A stretch of 42,132 nt of DNA from Fibrobacter succinogenes (GCA_902762795.1 CACWPM010000017.1:67110-109241); one strand, 5' to 3'. Shown: positions 17,348 to 26,910, counted from the first letter of the stretch. The notes: generated from the letters alone by a model not told the origin. Made by a program: numbers and translations.

Positions 17348-17375
17348 AGCCCCAAGAAAGAGATTTCTTGGGGCT
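17348..17375 (-). terminator. Intracluster terminator or attenuator
   Basis: AGCCCCAAGAAA (17348-17359) and TTTCTTGGGGCT (17364-17375) form a perfect 12-bp stem with a 4-nt loop. On the minus strand TTTTCATATTTTTTT follows. It lies between the 116-aa gene and the 1293-aa gene and may reduce, rather than abolish, expression of the latter. Confidence 0.85.
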
Positions 17376-17386
17376 ATATCTTGTTC

Positions 17387-17737
17387 TTACTTATCGAGAA
17401 GTTTTGTTAACAGAGATGAAACGATGGTATTTGTCATCTCTGGAGCAAAACTAGTCGGAAGTCCCAAAGCAGAGGAAACGATTTGCATAAGCATGGATTG
17501 AATTTCGTCTGCTTTTGCAGCTTTTTTAGCTTCCAAATCGGCAAGTAGATTATAATATCCTCCAACTTCTGTAATATTTTTAGGAACGGGGATTCTTGTT
17601 GCTTTTACTTCTGTTTCAAGTGCTGCTCGTAACAAAAGTAGTTGCCTGATTTTTTGCATTTCTTCAGATTCGTTATTTGACAAGAGTTTTTCGATTAAAC
17701 TCTGAAATGCTGTTGTATTGGTTATAGATTCAGACAT
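17387..17737 (-). CDS. Small helical protein of unknown function
   Basis: This 116-aa protein has AAGGAG about 8 nt before its ATG and starts 23 bp after the stop of the 1605-aa gene, so the two are almost certainly cotranscribed. It is largely helical: an N-terminal amphipathic helix (SLIEKLLSNN), a central helix rich in Leu and Ala, and a hydrophobic C-terminal helix pair ending SSLLTKLLDK. There is no signal peptide and no Cys. It could be an adaptor or chaperone for the giant proteins on either side, judging only from position and size. Confidence 0.7.
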   Translation of the reverse strand: MSESITNTTAFQSLIEKLLSNNESEEMQKIRQLLLLRAALETEVKATRIPVPKNITEVGGYYNLLADLEAKKAAKADEIQSMLMQIVSSALGLPTSFAPEMTNTIVSSLLTKLLDK

Positions 17738-17760
17738 GTTATGATTCTCCTTGAAAATTC

Positions 17761-20700
17761 TTATTTACCATTTGAGGGGGGGGTAGTTGGATTGTTTTTT
17801 CCGTTGTTATCTTTGTCTGTACTGCTTTTCTTTGTGTCGCTACTATTGCCACCACCAAGTTTAGAAATTGCTTCGATTATTTCTGGTGTGAGTTTATCTG
17901 TGTTGTATTTTGTATTGCCATTTTCGTCATCTTCTTCTGTTATGAATTTATCAAGAAGATTGGATTGCATTCCTCCGCCGGTGTAGTATGCTACAACAGC
18001 GTCGGCAACAACCTTGGCTGCGTCAACAGATGTCTTAAGTGCGTTGTTTGTTAAATCCATACCCTTTTCAAGAGCGTTCTGTGCACTTTCTGTACCCTTG
18101 TTGAGGACATCCTTCAATTGGTCAAGACCTGTCAAGTTGCCAAAGTCAGGACGAGCCTTTTCGCGGAGCTCCTTGAGCAAGTCAGGAGCTGTTACAGATG
18201 TAGGTGCTGTTGCCGATTCAATGTTCAGCGGTGTTATGCTGCTTGTGTTCTTGCCTTGCAAGTAATCTGTATTGTTGAGGTAATTGTTAGAAAGTTCCAT
18301 TTTGTCAATTGGAGAATCCTGCCAGTTCCAGAATCTTGTGAGATCGATCTTTTCGCTGACATTTGTTTCTCCAAGAACAGCTTCGCCAACCATGCCATCT
18401 GTTGGCAGGGAGATGACTGTTGTGGGTACTCTGAAATGATTCGTATGGTAACGATACAGTGCGTCTTGCAATTCGAATGCGGTCTTTCCGAGTCTCTTGG
18501 CAAGCTTTTCTGGGTATGTGAAGGGGAACATCATGCAGTTTCCGTAGAAACCGAGCATCTTTTTGACATCAATGCAGTTTAACAACGGGATATCATCATA
18601 GGTTGTACCCTCTGTTTCTTCGATATCCTTGAAGTTCATGTCAATGGTGTATTTTTCCAACATCAAAGCTCGTTCATCTGCGGACATGGCACGCCATACG
18701 GCTTGAGAATAGCGCATTGTGTGCGACGCGATGTGGTGCATTGTGTCTTCGATTTTTTGTTGTTCCTTGACAGAAATTGTTGGAATTTCAGAATCAAGAT
18801 AGATGTACGTGTAATTTGTTAAGTTGTTGGATGATGTTTTGCATGTTAGATCGGCATTTCCTAAGCTTGCCGAGATGCCTCCACTTATGTAGAGATCCAT
18901 TAAATTGTTGCTCGACAAGTAATTTTTTCCCCAAGAAATATTGGGATTTCTCCAGGCTTCCAAATATTGGAACATCTTGAAGAAGTTGTCTCCGTATAGT
19001 CCGGTATGTTTTTCTGGATTTTTTGAAAGAGTGTATTCAAAATTGCTGCAGTTGTGAATAAGCTTGATATAGGATATATCACGAGTTGAAGACACTGCGT
19101 TATAGAAATCACAGGTGCAAGTATATTCGTTACCGTCCAATCTGCAATTCTTAATTTCGTTTCTAACTTCTCCAGAGGTCTCAAGACCGTCTTTAATTAC
19201 AGTGCCGGTTAAGCTAACGTCTTGGCAGTATATTGTAGTTCCGTTCTTCAATACCAAAATTGCCGAAATCTTGTCAAAAGACATGAATTTTGCTTTGAAT
19301 GATATCCGAAGATTCTGTGCCTTTTGTTCTTTTGAATCAATAGCGAAGTTGGAATAGGCACAATACTGTTTTGCTAGATCTAATCCGCTTCTGTACTTGT
19401 ATGGAAGGGCTGGACGTAGGGCGTCATAATGTTTAGATAGTAATTCGTATCGCTCCTTGAATCCATTAACGTTTAATTCATTTTCGATTTGATAGGGTTT
19501 ACAATTTAGGAAACTGATCATTTCCATCGGGACAAAAAGAATGAGATCCACATTCTCGATGCAAGTCTGAAGCTTGTAGCGTCTCATAACTTCCCAATAC
19601 TGAATTGTCATTGCGTGGGAATGATTATGGTTTGCAATAATTTTAGTTGAAACTGCGTCAGATTCCTCGCTTGAAGCAGTCTTGATAAGAAGTCTGCTTG
19701 CTTGAGAAATCTTTTCTGATGCAGCCTTGATTGCGTTTTGGAAATTCCTTGCAGCGCCAGATGCTTCATTGTAGTTGTTTGCTTGATGTGCATGGGATTT
19801 TCCAGAACCACTAGAACTAGATTTGCTAGAATGTCCACCGACGAGGCCTAAGAATCCTCCGCCACAAGAACGACTTGAGGATGAGGCTCCGTAGGAATAG
19901 TCGGAACTTCCATCGGATATCTGGGATATGGCTTGGTTGTAAGCTTCCGTTGTTTTTTGCGTTTGGCCACTTTGATAGCTTTCTGCCGTTGAATCGATTC
20001 CTTCTTGCTGATCGATAACTTCATAGCTTTGTTTTTGTTCTCGCAAAATTAAACGTTGTTCTTCGCCTGGAGCCAAAATTGTAGAATACAAAAGTGTTCC
20101 GAGCGAGAATCCGTCTGGGACCCAGGCTTGATGCATGTTCAATGCATAACCAATCCCGAGAGAACTCATGTGAGGAATTGAGTTTGGATTGTCTTGGAGA
20201 TTTTTCTTAAATGTCGTAATATCGATTGCTTTGTTTAAGGAAATGCGCGGCTTATTGGCAGACGCTTCTTCTGGCAGCGGACTGATTGCTGGTTCCACGA
20301 GTCTTTGAATCATGGAATAGTTATATACTTCCGATGGCGCTGTATCGGTGGGCAAGTAAAGCGAATTCCCGTTATTCTCGATAAATTTAACGCTAGGGAG
20401 TAATTTGTTTTCTTTTTCGGAATTGTTGATGAATGTCGCTTTGTCAATGACGAAAAGCGGATGTTCGGTGTCTTTGCCGATTTCTGTTTCCCATCCCGTA
20501 TCGTTCAGCATGTTTTCTATAGCGATGTAAAGATTGCTTGCTTTGCTTGGATCTTTGAGTTCGCTTTTGATTTTGAGGTATTCTTGGCACAGATTGTATT
20601 TTTTCTTGTTTTCTTCTGTGTCCTTTTTGTTAAATTGTTCGATGTCGGATTCGTTTTCGAACTTGAGCTCGGCGCGGATATCGTACAGTCTGTTGAGCTG

Positions 20701-22578
20701 TGTGAATGTGTTGAGTGTCTCTTGGTCGACTCCGTTTAAGAATTCCGTTGCGCTGACGGTAAAGCTCTTGCTGCCTTTTTTATTACCTTCACCTCTTGTA
20801 AATGTGAATGTGAGGGCGTCCTTGAGGTTATAACCTGTTGGAAGCGTGATTATGAATCTACCGTTTGCATCGGTGTATCCCTGAGGCTTTGGAGCATTGA
20901 CTTCATCGTTTGACGGATCTACGATACCGTCGATTTCGACGAGGGCTCCTGAGAATCCCTGGGTGTTTCCATTGGAGTCAACGATGTTGGTGTTTCCATT
21001 CGAGTCCATTTCGTAAACATAACCGATGACTCTTTTCGGCAAAGGCATTTCTTGTTCGACATCGCGGAGGAAACCAAGTCCTTTAGCGATGACTTCTGCA
21101 TTGTTGACTGCTTGGGTTGCAATTTCTGATTCTAGTTCATTTCCGTTTACAAAAAGGTGTATCGGAGCAGGTTCATCAACTTCAATTGTCGTGTAGAATA
21201 TGAACTTGTTTAGATTTAACTGCTCTTTAACATTGTCGAGTTTATCGCGAAGGGTTCTAAATTTACTATCACTTTTGACCCGATTGTCGTTTAAAAGTTC
21301 CTCGATATTGGCAAAATGGGTTGCCAATATTCTGTCGTGACTTGTTTGCCGTCTTACGAGGTTCGTGAGTATTTTTTTTGCATTTGCAATAATATCTTCG
21401 AGTCTGGATCTTGTTATGAGCTTGTATTCAGGTTGAGCTCTGTCCAGTGATTCCATCAAAGGATACACTTTGTTCGGATCCAATTTTTTCACATCGTCTA
21501 CATAGCGTACACCCAATCGTACGAGCATATCGGCCGAATCGGGATCCATCAATGTGATTCTCCACAGATCAATTTGCTTTGTCCAATATGTGAAGTTGTT
21601 GTAGTAAGTTTCAAGGGTGTTGGCTGGGATTCTTATTTTTTCATTTTCGTTTAAGGGAAGAGCGCCTTTTTTCTCTAATAAATAAAGTTTGGTGGCCAAT
21701 CTTGTTCTGTTGGCTATAGTCTTGCCTTCTGTAAGCAAATCTGCTGGTGATTTTATGCCAAGAACGGCTAAATTTTTAACTCTGCTTTCATCGAGTCCTT
21801 TGACTTTTATGAGCTCTTGTTGACTCTCTGATAATCCTGGAATTACTACTCCTATTGGCTCAAGCGGGGGTGTAACGATTGGAGCGGGTTTTCTGAATCC
21901 TGGGGCCGTTTCTGCTGGGGTAAATTCAATGCGACCGATTGGTTCGAGTTTTCCGAGTTGTTCTCTTATAAAGTCGATGTCTTCGATGCCGAAATGCTTT
22001 CTGATGAACTTTTGTTCTTTGTTGAGGAAATTTCGGAATTCAGTGTCGTATTTATCTTTGTAGTAACTGAAAATCTGGTCCGGTTTTAAAAGAGCTTCCT
22101 TTAGTTCAATGCCGGTAACATCTTTAAACAAATCGGCTTTCTTGGAAAGGATATCCTTAATTTCTAATTTGTGTATCTGGATAAATTCTTGAGCTTTGCT
22201 TGCTATGATCTTCCCGTTGTTGTCGAGAAGATCGTTTGTTTTGAGAAGCCCAGGAATTCTATTGTTTACCCAGTTTCTGTCATTTTCGATGAAATTTTTG
22301 AATCCTGCGGGATCTTGTTCAATTGCATTCTTTAAAACGTTTTTATCGAACTTATTCGATGCATCAAGTATTGCAAACGATTGCAATCTATTGTTTTCAA
22401 CTACTAGTTTGTTGTAATCTTCCCTGGCTACAAGCCCAAGGCCTTCTATAGCAGGCTCCTTAAGCTCATTTGTGTGTTCTGAAAAGAATTTTAAAAAATT
22501 TTTTTTGTCTAATGTTCCGTCTTCTCTTCGCAGAACAATATTATCGAAAATAACTTCACGAGAAAGTCTTTCAGGCAT
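17761..22578 (-). CDS. 1605-aa multidomain protein of unknown function
   Basis: ATG 22578 has AAGGAG upstream. No signal peptide is present. Residues about 268-300 and 350-404 resemble helix-hairpin-helix/DUF4332 modules (NLAVLGIKSPADLL; MLVRLGVRYVDDVKKLDP). Residues about 515-600 look like a carboxypeptidase-regulatory beta-sandwich (GALVEIDG, GYTDANGRFIITLPTGY). A core begins around 800 with SLGTLLYSTILAPGEEQRL, a Ser/Gly-rich insert (889-932) and TIQYWEVMRRYKLQT (991-1005). Around 1390-1426 comes SLPTDGMVGEAVLGETNVSE followed by FWNWQDSPID, a pattern I recall from large uncharacterised bacterial proteins. A low-complexity hydrophilic tail ends the protein. It leads the minus-strand cluster. 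The function is unknown. Confidence 0.8.
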   Translation of the reverse strand: MPERLSREVIFDNIVLRREDGTLDKKNFLKFFSEHTNELKEPAIEGLGLVAREDYNKLVVENNRLQSFAILDASNKFDKNVLKNAIEQDPAGFKNFIENDRNWVNNRIPGLLKTNDLLDNNGKIIASKAQEFIQIHKLEIKDILSKKADLFKDVTGIELKEALLKPDQIFSYYKDKYDTEFRNFLNKEQKFIRKHFGIEDIDFIREQLGKLEPIGRIEFTPAETAPGFRKPAPIVTPPLEPIGVVIPGLSESQQELIKVKGLDESRVKNLAVLGIKSPADLLTEGKTIANRTRLATKLYLLEKKGALPLNENEKIRIPANTLETYYNNFTYWTKQIDLWRITLMDPDSADMLVRLGVRYVDDVKKLDPNKVYPLMESLDRAQPEYKLITRSRLEDIIANAKKILTNLVRRQTSHDRILATHFANIEELLNDNRVKSDSKFRTLRDKLDNVKEQLNLNKFIFYTTIEVDEPAPIHLFVNGNELESEIATQAVNNAEVIAKGLGFLRDVEQEMPLPKRVIGYVYEMDSNGNTNIVDSNGNTQGFSGALVEIDGIVDPSNDEVNAPKPQGYTDANGRFIITLPTGYNLKDALTFTFTRGEGNKKGSKSFTVSATEFLNGVDQETLNTFTQLNRLYDIRAELKFENESDIEQFNKKDTEENKKKYNLCQEYLKIKSELKDPSKASNLYIAIENMLNDTGWETEIGKDTEHPLFVIDKATFINNSEKENKLLPSVKFIENNGNSLYLPTDTAPSEVYNYSMIQRLVEPAISPLPEEASANKPRISLNKAIDITTFKKNLQDNPNSIPHMSSLGIGYALNMHQAWVPDGFSLGTLLYSTILAPGEEQRLILREQKQSYEVIDQQEGIDSTAESYQSGQTQKTTEAYNQAISQISDGSSDYSYGASSSSRSCGGGFLGLVGGHSSKSSSSGSGKSHAHQANNYNEASGAARNFQNAIKAASEKISQASRLLIKTASSEESDAVSTKIIANHNHSHAMTIQYWEVMRRYKLQTCIENVDLILFVPMEMISFLNCKPYQIENELNVNGFKERYELLSKHYDALRPALPYKYRSGLDLAKQYCAYSNFAIDSKEQKAQNLRISFKAKFMSFDKISAILVLKNGTTIYCQDVSLTGTVIKDGLETSGEVRNEIKNCRLDGNEYTCTCDFYNAVSSTRDISYIKLIHNCSNFEYTLSKNPEKHTGLYGDNFFKMFQYLEAWRNPNISWGKNYLSSNNLMDLYISGGISASLGNADLTCKTSSNNLTNYTYIYLDSEIPTISVKEQQKIEDTMHHIASHTMRYSQAVWRAMSADERALMLEKYTIDMNFKDIEETEGTTYDDIPLLNCIDVKKMLGFYGNCMMFPFTYPEKLAKRLGKTAFELQDALYRYHTNHFRVPTTVISLPTDGMVGEAVLGETNVSEKIDLTRFWNWQDSPIDKMELSNNYLNNTDYLQGKNTSSITPLNIESATAPTSVTAPDLLKELREKARPDFGNLTGLDQLKDVLNKGTESAQNALEKGMDLTNNALKTSVDAAKVVADAVVAYYTGGGMQSNLLDKFITEEDDENGNTKYNTDKLTPEIIEAISKLGGGNSSDTKKSSTDKDNNGKNNPTTPPSNGK

Positions 22579-23097
22579 TATTGACTCCTTATTGCTTGAA
22601 AATGATACTTTTTTAGTTTGAATAAAAACAACCTTTCTTATTACAGAAAACTGTTTTTTTTAAAATAGTATTCCTTGTTTGAAATACAATTCTGTTTAAT
22701 TTAATTTACGAGCTTTACTTTTTTGTTATGTTGTTTGTATAAAATAAAAATTGAATTTTTCCAATTATTTATTTCAAATTGCTTTTTTTGAAAAATAAAA
22801 TACAGAAGCAGATTTTTTTTTTTTAAATTTGATGCGTTTTTTTTGAATTTTTGTTGATTTCTAAAATGATGTAAAAAACTTTTTTCAATGTTATTTTTTG
22901 CTTAAAATTTAGTATACAAGCCTCGTCTTTTTAAACTGTTAATGAAATAGAATTTTTAACAGCGTTGACTAAATTTGACATGGATGATTTTGGAAAAATG
23001 CAGATTTTAATGTTGCTTATTATGGTTTATGTTTATGGATTTATGAAACATAATTTCTTCTTTTAAACATGATCCATCCTGAAATGCTGGACCCCGC
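22579..23097. other. Very AT-rich divergent intergenic region
   Basis: This stretch between the 1605-aa gene and the tRNA promoter is dominated by A and T homopolymer runs. It presumably holds the minus-strand promoter, but no convincing -35/-10 pair stands out. A 28-codon hydrophobic ORF (22980-23066) lacks a ribosome binding site and is not called as a gene. Confidence 0.5.
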
Positions 23098-23126
23098 TTG
23101 ATAAAATAGACGAAAATTACTATATT
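23098..23126 (+). promoter_or_regulatory. Sigma70-type promoter of tRNA-Arg
   Basis: TTGATA (23098-23103) and TATATT (23121-23126) are exactly 17 bp apart. The predicted start near 23133 is about 9 nt before the tRNA. Confidence 0.7.
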
Positions 23127-23141
23127 CGCTTGCGCTTATGA

Positions 23142-23214
23142 GCCTGGTTAGTTCAGATGGATAGAACGAGTCCCTCCTAAGGATTAAACTCGCGTTCGAC
23201 TCGCGAACCGGGTA
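23142..23214 (+). tRNA. tRNA-Arg (anticodon CCT)
   Basis: A complete cloverleaf can be drawn. The acceptor GCCTGGT pairs with ACCGGGT (two G-U pairs). The D stem is GTTC/GAAC. The anticodon stem AGTCC/GGATT has loop CTCCTAA, giving anticodon CCT for AGG codons. The variable loop is AAAC. The T stem TCGCG/CGCGA has loop TTCGACT. The discriminator base is A at 23214 and no CCA is encoded. It has its own promoter and terminator, and it lies between two giant accessory genes. No duplicate of its 3' end was seen in the window. Confidence 0.93.
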
Positions 23215-23223
23215 TAGCAGAAG

Positions 23224-23252
23224 AGCCTCCTACTTTGTAGGGGCTTTTTTTT
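23224..23252 (+). terminator. Terminator of tRNA-Arg transcript
   Basis: AGCCTCCTAC (23224-23233) pairs with GTAGGGGCT (23237-23245), with one bulged base, and is followed by a long T run. Confidence 0.85.
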
Positions 23253-23477
23253 GTGTTTTGTTTTTATTTGATTTTGTTTAGAATACGTTTTCATAAAAGA
23301 AAGCAAAAATATGTTTTTTTTCTAAAAAAAATAAAAGTGTAAAAATAATATTATCATTATATGTAAATAAAAATAAAATTATGTGTAAAAGTATCATATT
23401 TTGATAATCTTTTTGTAATTTTGTCGCCAATGTTACAAATAACATTGAATTGAAAACAAAATACCAGGAGATTGTTT

Positions 23478-26400
23478 ATGGCTACTTTGAAAAATGCCGC
23501 TCAACTTAAAGCGAACTTGAATGGGAACCGAACTCAAAATGATTTGAAAGTTTCGACAACTCAATTGAAGGAAAAGGAGATTGTTGGAAAAAAAAATTCT
23601 GTAGAAAGTTTAAAAATAGAAAAGGTTACGACTATTAAGGAACCGGTTCTTAAAAAGCCTGTAGATCTTGCCAAGGGTGTTCGTGTTAGCTTGAATGATA
23701 AACGTTTTGTAGATTTTTCTGCAAATAATAAAATTACCAAGCTTGAGTTTAATTTACATGGTCTGTCTAGAGATGATGCTCGAAATTTATTTAATTCATT
23801 GAATGAACGGCTGAGAAATATTGATGCCAGTATAGAAATGAGAGCTATGGCTGCGTTTAGACGGATTATGGAGAATAGGGAATATTTAGACTATGCAGGA
23901 CCTAAAACGGGTCTTGATCTCTTAGTAAGCCCTCTTGGGGGTATTGATTGCGGTTATATTGTGACAACGGAAGGTCGTTACTCATATAGATTGCTTAAGA
24001 AAAAAAATATTATTCTTGTGAAAAAGAACATTACTACTGTAAAAACAAACAATTTGTTGTCGAATAATCGTGTAGCAATTGTTTCTGGAGAACAATATAA
24101 AGACTGGGAAGAGATTGATAAGGTTGAAAATGTTTATCTAAACTCTGGTCATGGCTTTATCTGTAATGATAAGGATGTGAAAGAAGGATTTAGATATTCA
24201 TATTGCTTAGAATTGAAAAATGAAAATAATGGTCTGATATCATATTATGAAAAAGAAATTTTGTATGAAAAACTGATTATTAAAGCAAGCTTTTCTGCTA
24301 AGCCGGATCCTTATGAAAAACGGGTTTGCTTATATTGCAATGTGGAAAATTATAGTGAGTTGAAAATTTATCGAAAAGATAATGGCAAAGATTTGACGGA
24401 TGCTCTAGAAGATAAAAATGTTGCTTTAGGTGGTCGATATGAGTATGTTTTAGAGGCCTCTAATTATTGGGATCCTGTAAAATTGACTGCGAAAGTTGAT
24501 TGCTCGGGCTTGAATCCTGTTCTTGTTGATAAGAATATTTCATATGTTCTAGAAAAGTTTGATAAGGGTGTTTCGTTAAGTTGGACTTCTGCCAAAAGTG
24601 ATTATAAATGTGTTATTAAGAGAAAAAAAGAAAAATCTACATCTTGGGAAAATATTTATGAGAGTAGAATATCCGATACTTCTAGATCTGATCATTTGTA
24701 CAAAGATATTAGCTCATCTTTGGAAAAAGGCGCTGTGTACAATTATGTAATTTATTGTTCCAATGGTTGGGGTGAAGATGCATCAAATGTTATTTCAATT
24801 TTGATGGATAATTCTGTTCCGCAAAGACCTCGATTGTTGCCAACATCGGATAAATTACTTTTTACTTGGGTAAAGGATGATCTTGCAAAAGAATATGTTA
24901 TTTATAGATATGATGATTCTTTAATGAAAAATTTGAATAATATAACGTATAATAAAATGATTTCTATGCCCAAATATGCTCCTAGTTATAGGGCTGTTGA
25001 TATTTCAAAAAATGTTTTGTATACATATAAGATTGTAGCGCGTAATGGCTGGGGTGATTCTGAACCGTGTTATTATGATGTTTTTGATAACGTAAAAGGA
25101 AATCTGGATGGATATTTGAATAATTCTTATTTTTATAATGGTCAATTAGAAAAAATTGATACGGAATGGACTGATGATTTTCAGGGCATTACAACGGATG
25201 GAAAATACTGGTATTTGACTAATGGGTCTGGCTATGCTGCGTTGCGTAAATTCTCTGTTCGTGATTCGATGAGACGAAAAACTCCTAATTTTCATTTGTC
25301 TGGTATTGCAGGGGCTAAGCCTAAAGGGTATGATAATAAAAAAACATTTAATGGTGAAGTTTCTTATTGGCTAATAGAAGATAATGGATGTACATTATTC
25401 TATACTGAATATGCTAAACATTTTGGAGATTTATCGTATTATAAAAATTATTTGTTTATTCCGGCTTATGATGGTAAATTGGCCTGTGGTGAAATTTGGA
25501 TTGTTGATTCAGTCTCGTTAGAACTTAAACATAGGGAACCTTTAAAAGATAGATTTGGAAATTGCTTAAGTGATTTAGGATGGTGCGCCATTAATCCATG
25601 TGATGGAAGATTGTATACTACAAATGGAGCTTTGAATGGCTTTTTATATTCCTATCGGATAAATATAAATAATATTGGCTCAGCTAAAAATGTATTTGAA
25701 TTTGCACAAACTGTATCTTTGTATGATGAAAAAGGGTCTGTATTCCCTATAAAAAGCTGTATGCAGGGAGGTTGCTTTGATTATTACAATAATATCTATT
25801 TGAATAGTGGATATTATGAAACGGAACGTAGACCTAATGAAGGTGTTCATGTTTTTAAGTTGATACCTGATAGATCTGTTGTTGTTGACAAAATAAATGC
25901 GAGCGAAACAACGGATAGCGGAAAAACTAAGGAATACGAAAGATTTTTATCGGGTGATTTGCAAGTTCCTATTGAAAATACGAAAGGTGTATTGATTTCT
26001 TATTCAACTCGTGAACATACTGATTCAAATAATAATTTTGTTTATCAAGTATCTCATGGTGCAGTCTCTTATCCGACAAGCGTAAAAGATTTCTTTGGAA
26101 TATTTGTTGGCGATCCTTGGGAAGGAAAAATTGAAGTGATTGGGGAGGAACCGGAAGGTTTGGTGTATTATGATTTCAAGAGCGAGAATGGTGCTTGGAG
26201 ACCATATAGTAGTGCGACATATCAATCTTCTCTTCATATCAGTTTGCTTGATAATGAGCTCGATAAAGGTTGTATTGACATAAATGATCAGCTGTATATG
26301 AAAGAATATTTGCATACATATAGAGAAACAGAACAAAAGAGTATTTTTTATAGGCCTTTGAACTTGAAAGTTGTTGCTGGCGATTCAAATAATGATTGGA

Positions 26401-26846
26401 AAGTAGTTGATGGTGGAACTCTTGTAAGAAAATTTAAATCATCATCTGTTGCGAAAAATGCTGTGAAAATTTTAAAATATTTTGATAGAATTCATACCAT
26501 TGGTTGGCTGTATACGAGTTCTCCTAATCATAATTATGAATTTAGTGTTGGATTGAATTATAGTGGTTCTGTTCCTGATTATGGACAGAAAAAAATTACT
26601 TATGATGGAAAACAGTTCAATTCTATAAAGGAGGATAATCTTTATAAAGCGGGTGATGAACGATGTGTGGTTAGATTGAACGCTCTTGATGGTCGTAATT
26701 ATTATTTCTTGGCTCATAATTTACAAGATGCTCGCAAAATAGTGGATCTCCTGAAAAATTACAATAAAATTTGCTACATCGGTGTGGGTCCTGATAGTGA
26801 TGGTCGCATCCGTAGCGATTACAATTTAATTTGGTTGGAAAAATAA
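23478..26846 (+). CDS. Unknown 1122-aa protein with FnIII and propeller-like regions
   Basis: ATG 23478 is preceded by AGGAG with a 7-nt spacer; the frame could open at TTG 23472 without that support. There is no signal peptide. After a Lys-rich N-terminus and a helical segment, residues about 250-540 contain two or three fibronectin-III-like repeats, each ending in an (N/S)GWG(E/D) strand. Residues about 550-800 resemble a beta-propeller (DFQGITTDGKYWYLTNGSG; HFGDLSYYKNYLFIPAYDG). The C-terminal 220 residues hold two related modules (about 960-1035 and 1045-1122), each with an FxxxxxAxxAVxILKxFDxIxxIG-type helix-strand unit. The coding sequence is the most AT-rich in the window. A binding, lectin or adhesin-like role is plausible, but the export route is unclear. 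Confidence 0.75.
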   Translation: MATLKNAAQLKANLNGNRTQNDLKVSTTQLKEKEIVGKKNSVESLKIEKVTTIKEPVLKKPVDLAKGVRVSLNDKRFVDFSANNKITKLEFNLHGLSRDDARNLFNSLNERLRNIDASIEMRAMAAFRRIMENREYLDYAGPKTGLDLLVSPLGGIDCGYIVTTEGRYSYRLLKKKNIILVKKNITTVKTNNLLSNNRVAIVSGEQYKDWEEIDKVENVYLNSGHGFICNDKDVKEGFRYSYCLELKNENNGLISYYEKEILYEKLIIKASFSAKPDPYEKRVCLYCNVENYSELKIYRKDNGKDLTDALEDKNVALGGRYEYVLEASNYWDPVKLTAKVDCSGLNPVLVDKNISYVLEKFDKGVSLSWTSAKSDYKCVIKRKKEKSTSWENIYESRISDTSRSDHLYKDISSSLEKGAVYNYVIYCSNGWGEDASNVISILMDNSVPQRPRLLPTSDKLLFTWVKDDLAKEYVIYRYDDSLMKNLNNITYNKMISMPKYAPSYRAVDISKNVLYTYKIVARNGWGDSEPCYYDVFDNVKGNLDGYLNNSYFYNGQLEKIDTEWTDDFQGITTDGKYWYLTNGSGYAALRKFSVRDSMRRKTPNFHLSGIAGAKPKGYDNKKTFNGEVSYWLIEDNGCTLFYTEYAKHFGDLSYYKNYLFIPAYDGKLACGEIWIVDSVSLELKHREPLKDRFGNCLSDLGWCAINPCDGRLYTTNGALNGFLYSYRININNIGSAKNVFEFAQTVSLYDEKGSVFPIKSCMQGGCFDYYNNIYLNSGYYETERRPNEGVHVFKLIPDRSVVVDKINASETTDSGKTKEYERFLSGDLQVPIENTKGVLISYSTREHTDSNNNFVYQVSHGAVSYPTSVKDFFGIFVGDPWEGKIEVIGEEPEGLVYYDFKSENGAWRPYSSATYQSSLHISLLDNELDKGCIDINDQLYMKEYLHTYRETEQKSIFYRPLNLKVVAGDSNNDWKVVDGGTLVRKFKSSSVAKNAVKILKYFDRIHTIGWLYTSSPNHNYEFSVGLNYSGSVPDYGQKKITYDGKQFNSIKEDNLYKAGDERCVVRLNALDGRNYYFLAHNLQDARKIVDLLKNYNKICYIGVGPDSDGRIRSDYNLIWLEK

Positions 26847-26871
26847 TCGGCTGATTTAATATAAAATAAAT

Positions 26872-26910
26872 AAACCTCGGAAGTGAATGCTTTCGAGGTT
26901 TTGTCTTTTT
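26872..26910 (+). terminator. Terminator after the 1122-aa gene
   Basis: AAACCTCGGAA (26872-26882) pairs with TTTCGAGGTTT (26891-26901), with one G-U pair, followed by TGTCTTTTT. It lies 25 bp after the stop and separates this gene from the convergent yciO-like gene. Confidence 0.8.

Noticed and set aside
23142-23214. tRNA-Arg as integration site of the island
   Set aside because: No copy of the tRNA 3' end and no integrase gene was found in the window, and the island lies on both sides of the tRNA.
9524-26846. Complete contractile injection system (eCIS) or prophage
   Set aside because: The 243-aa protein and DUF1353 recall phage-tail-like loci, but no sheath, tube, baseplate, spike, AAA ATPase, capsid, portal, terminase or integrase is visible.
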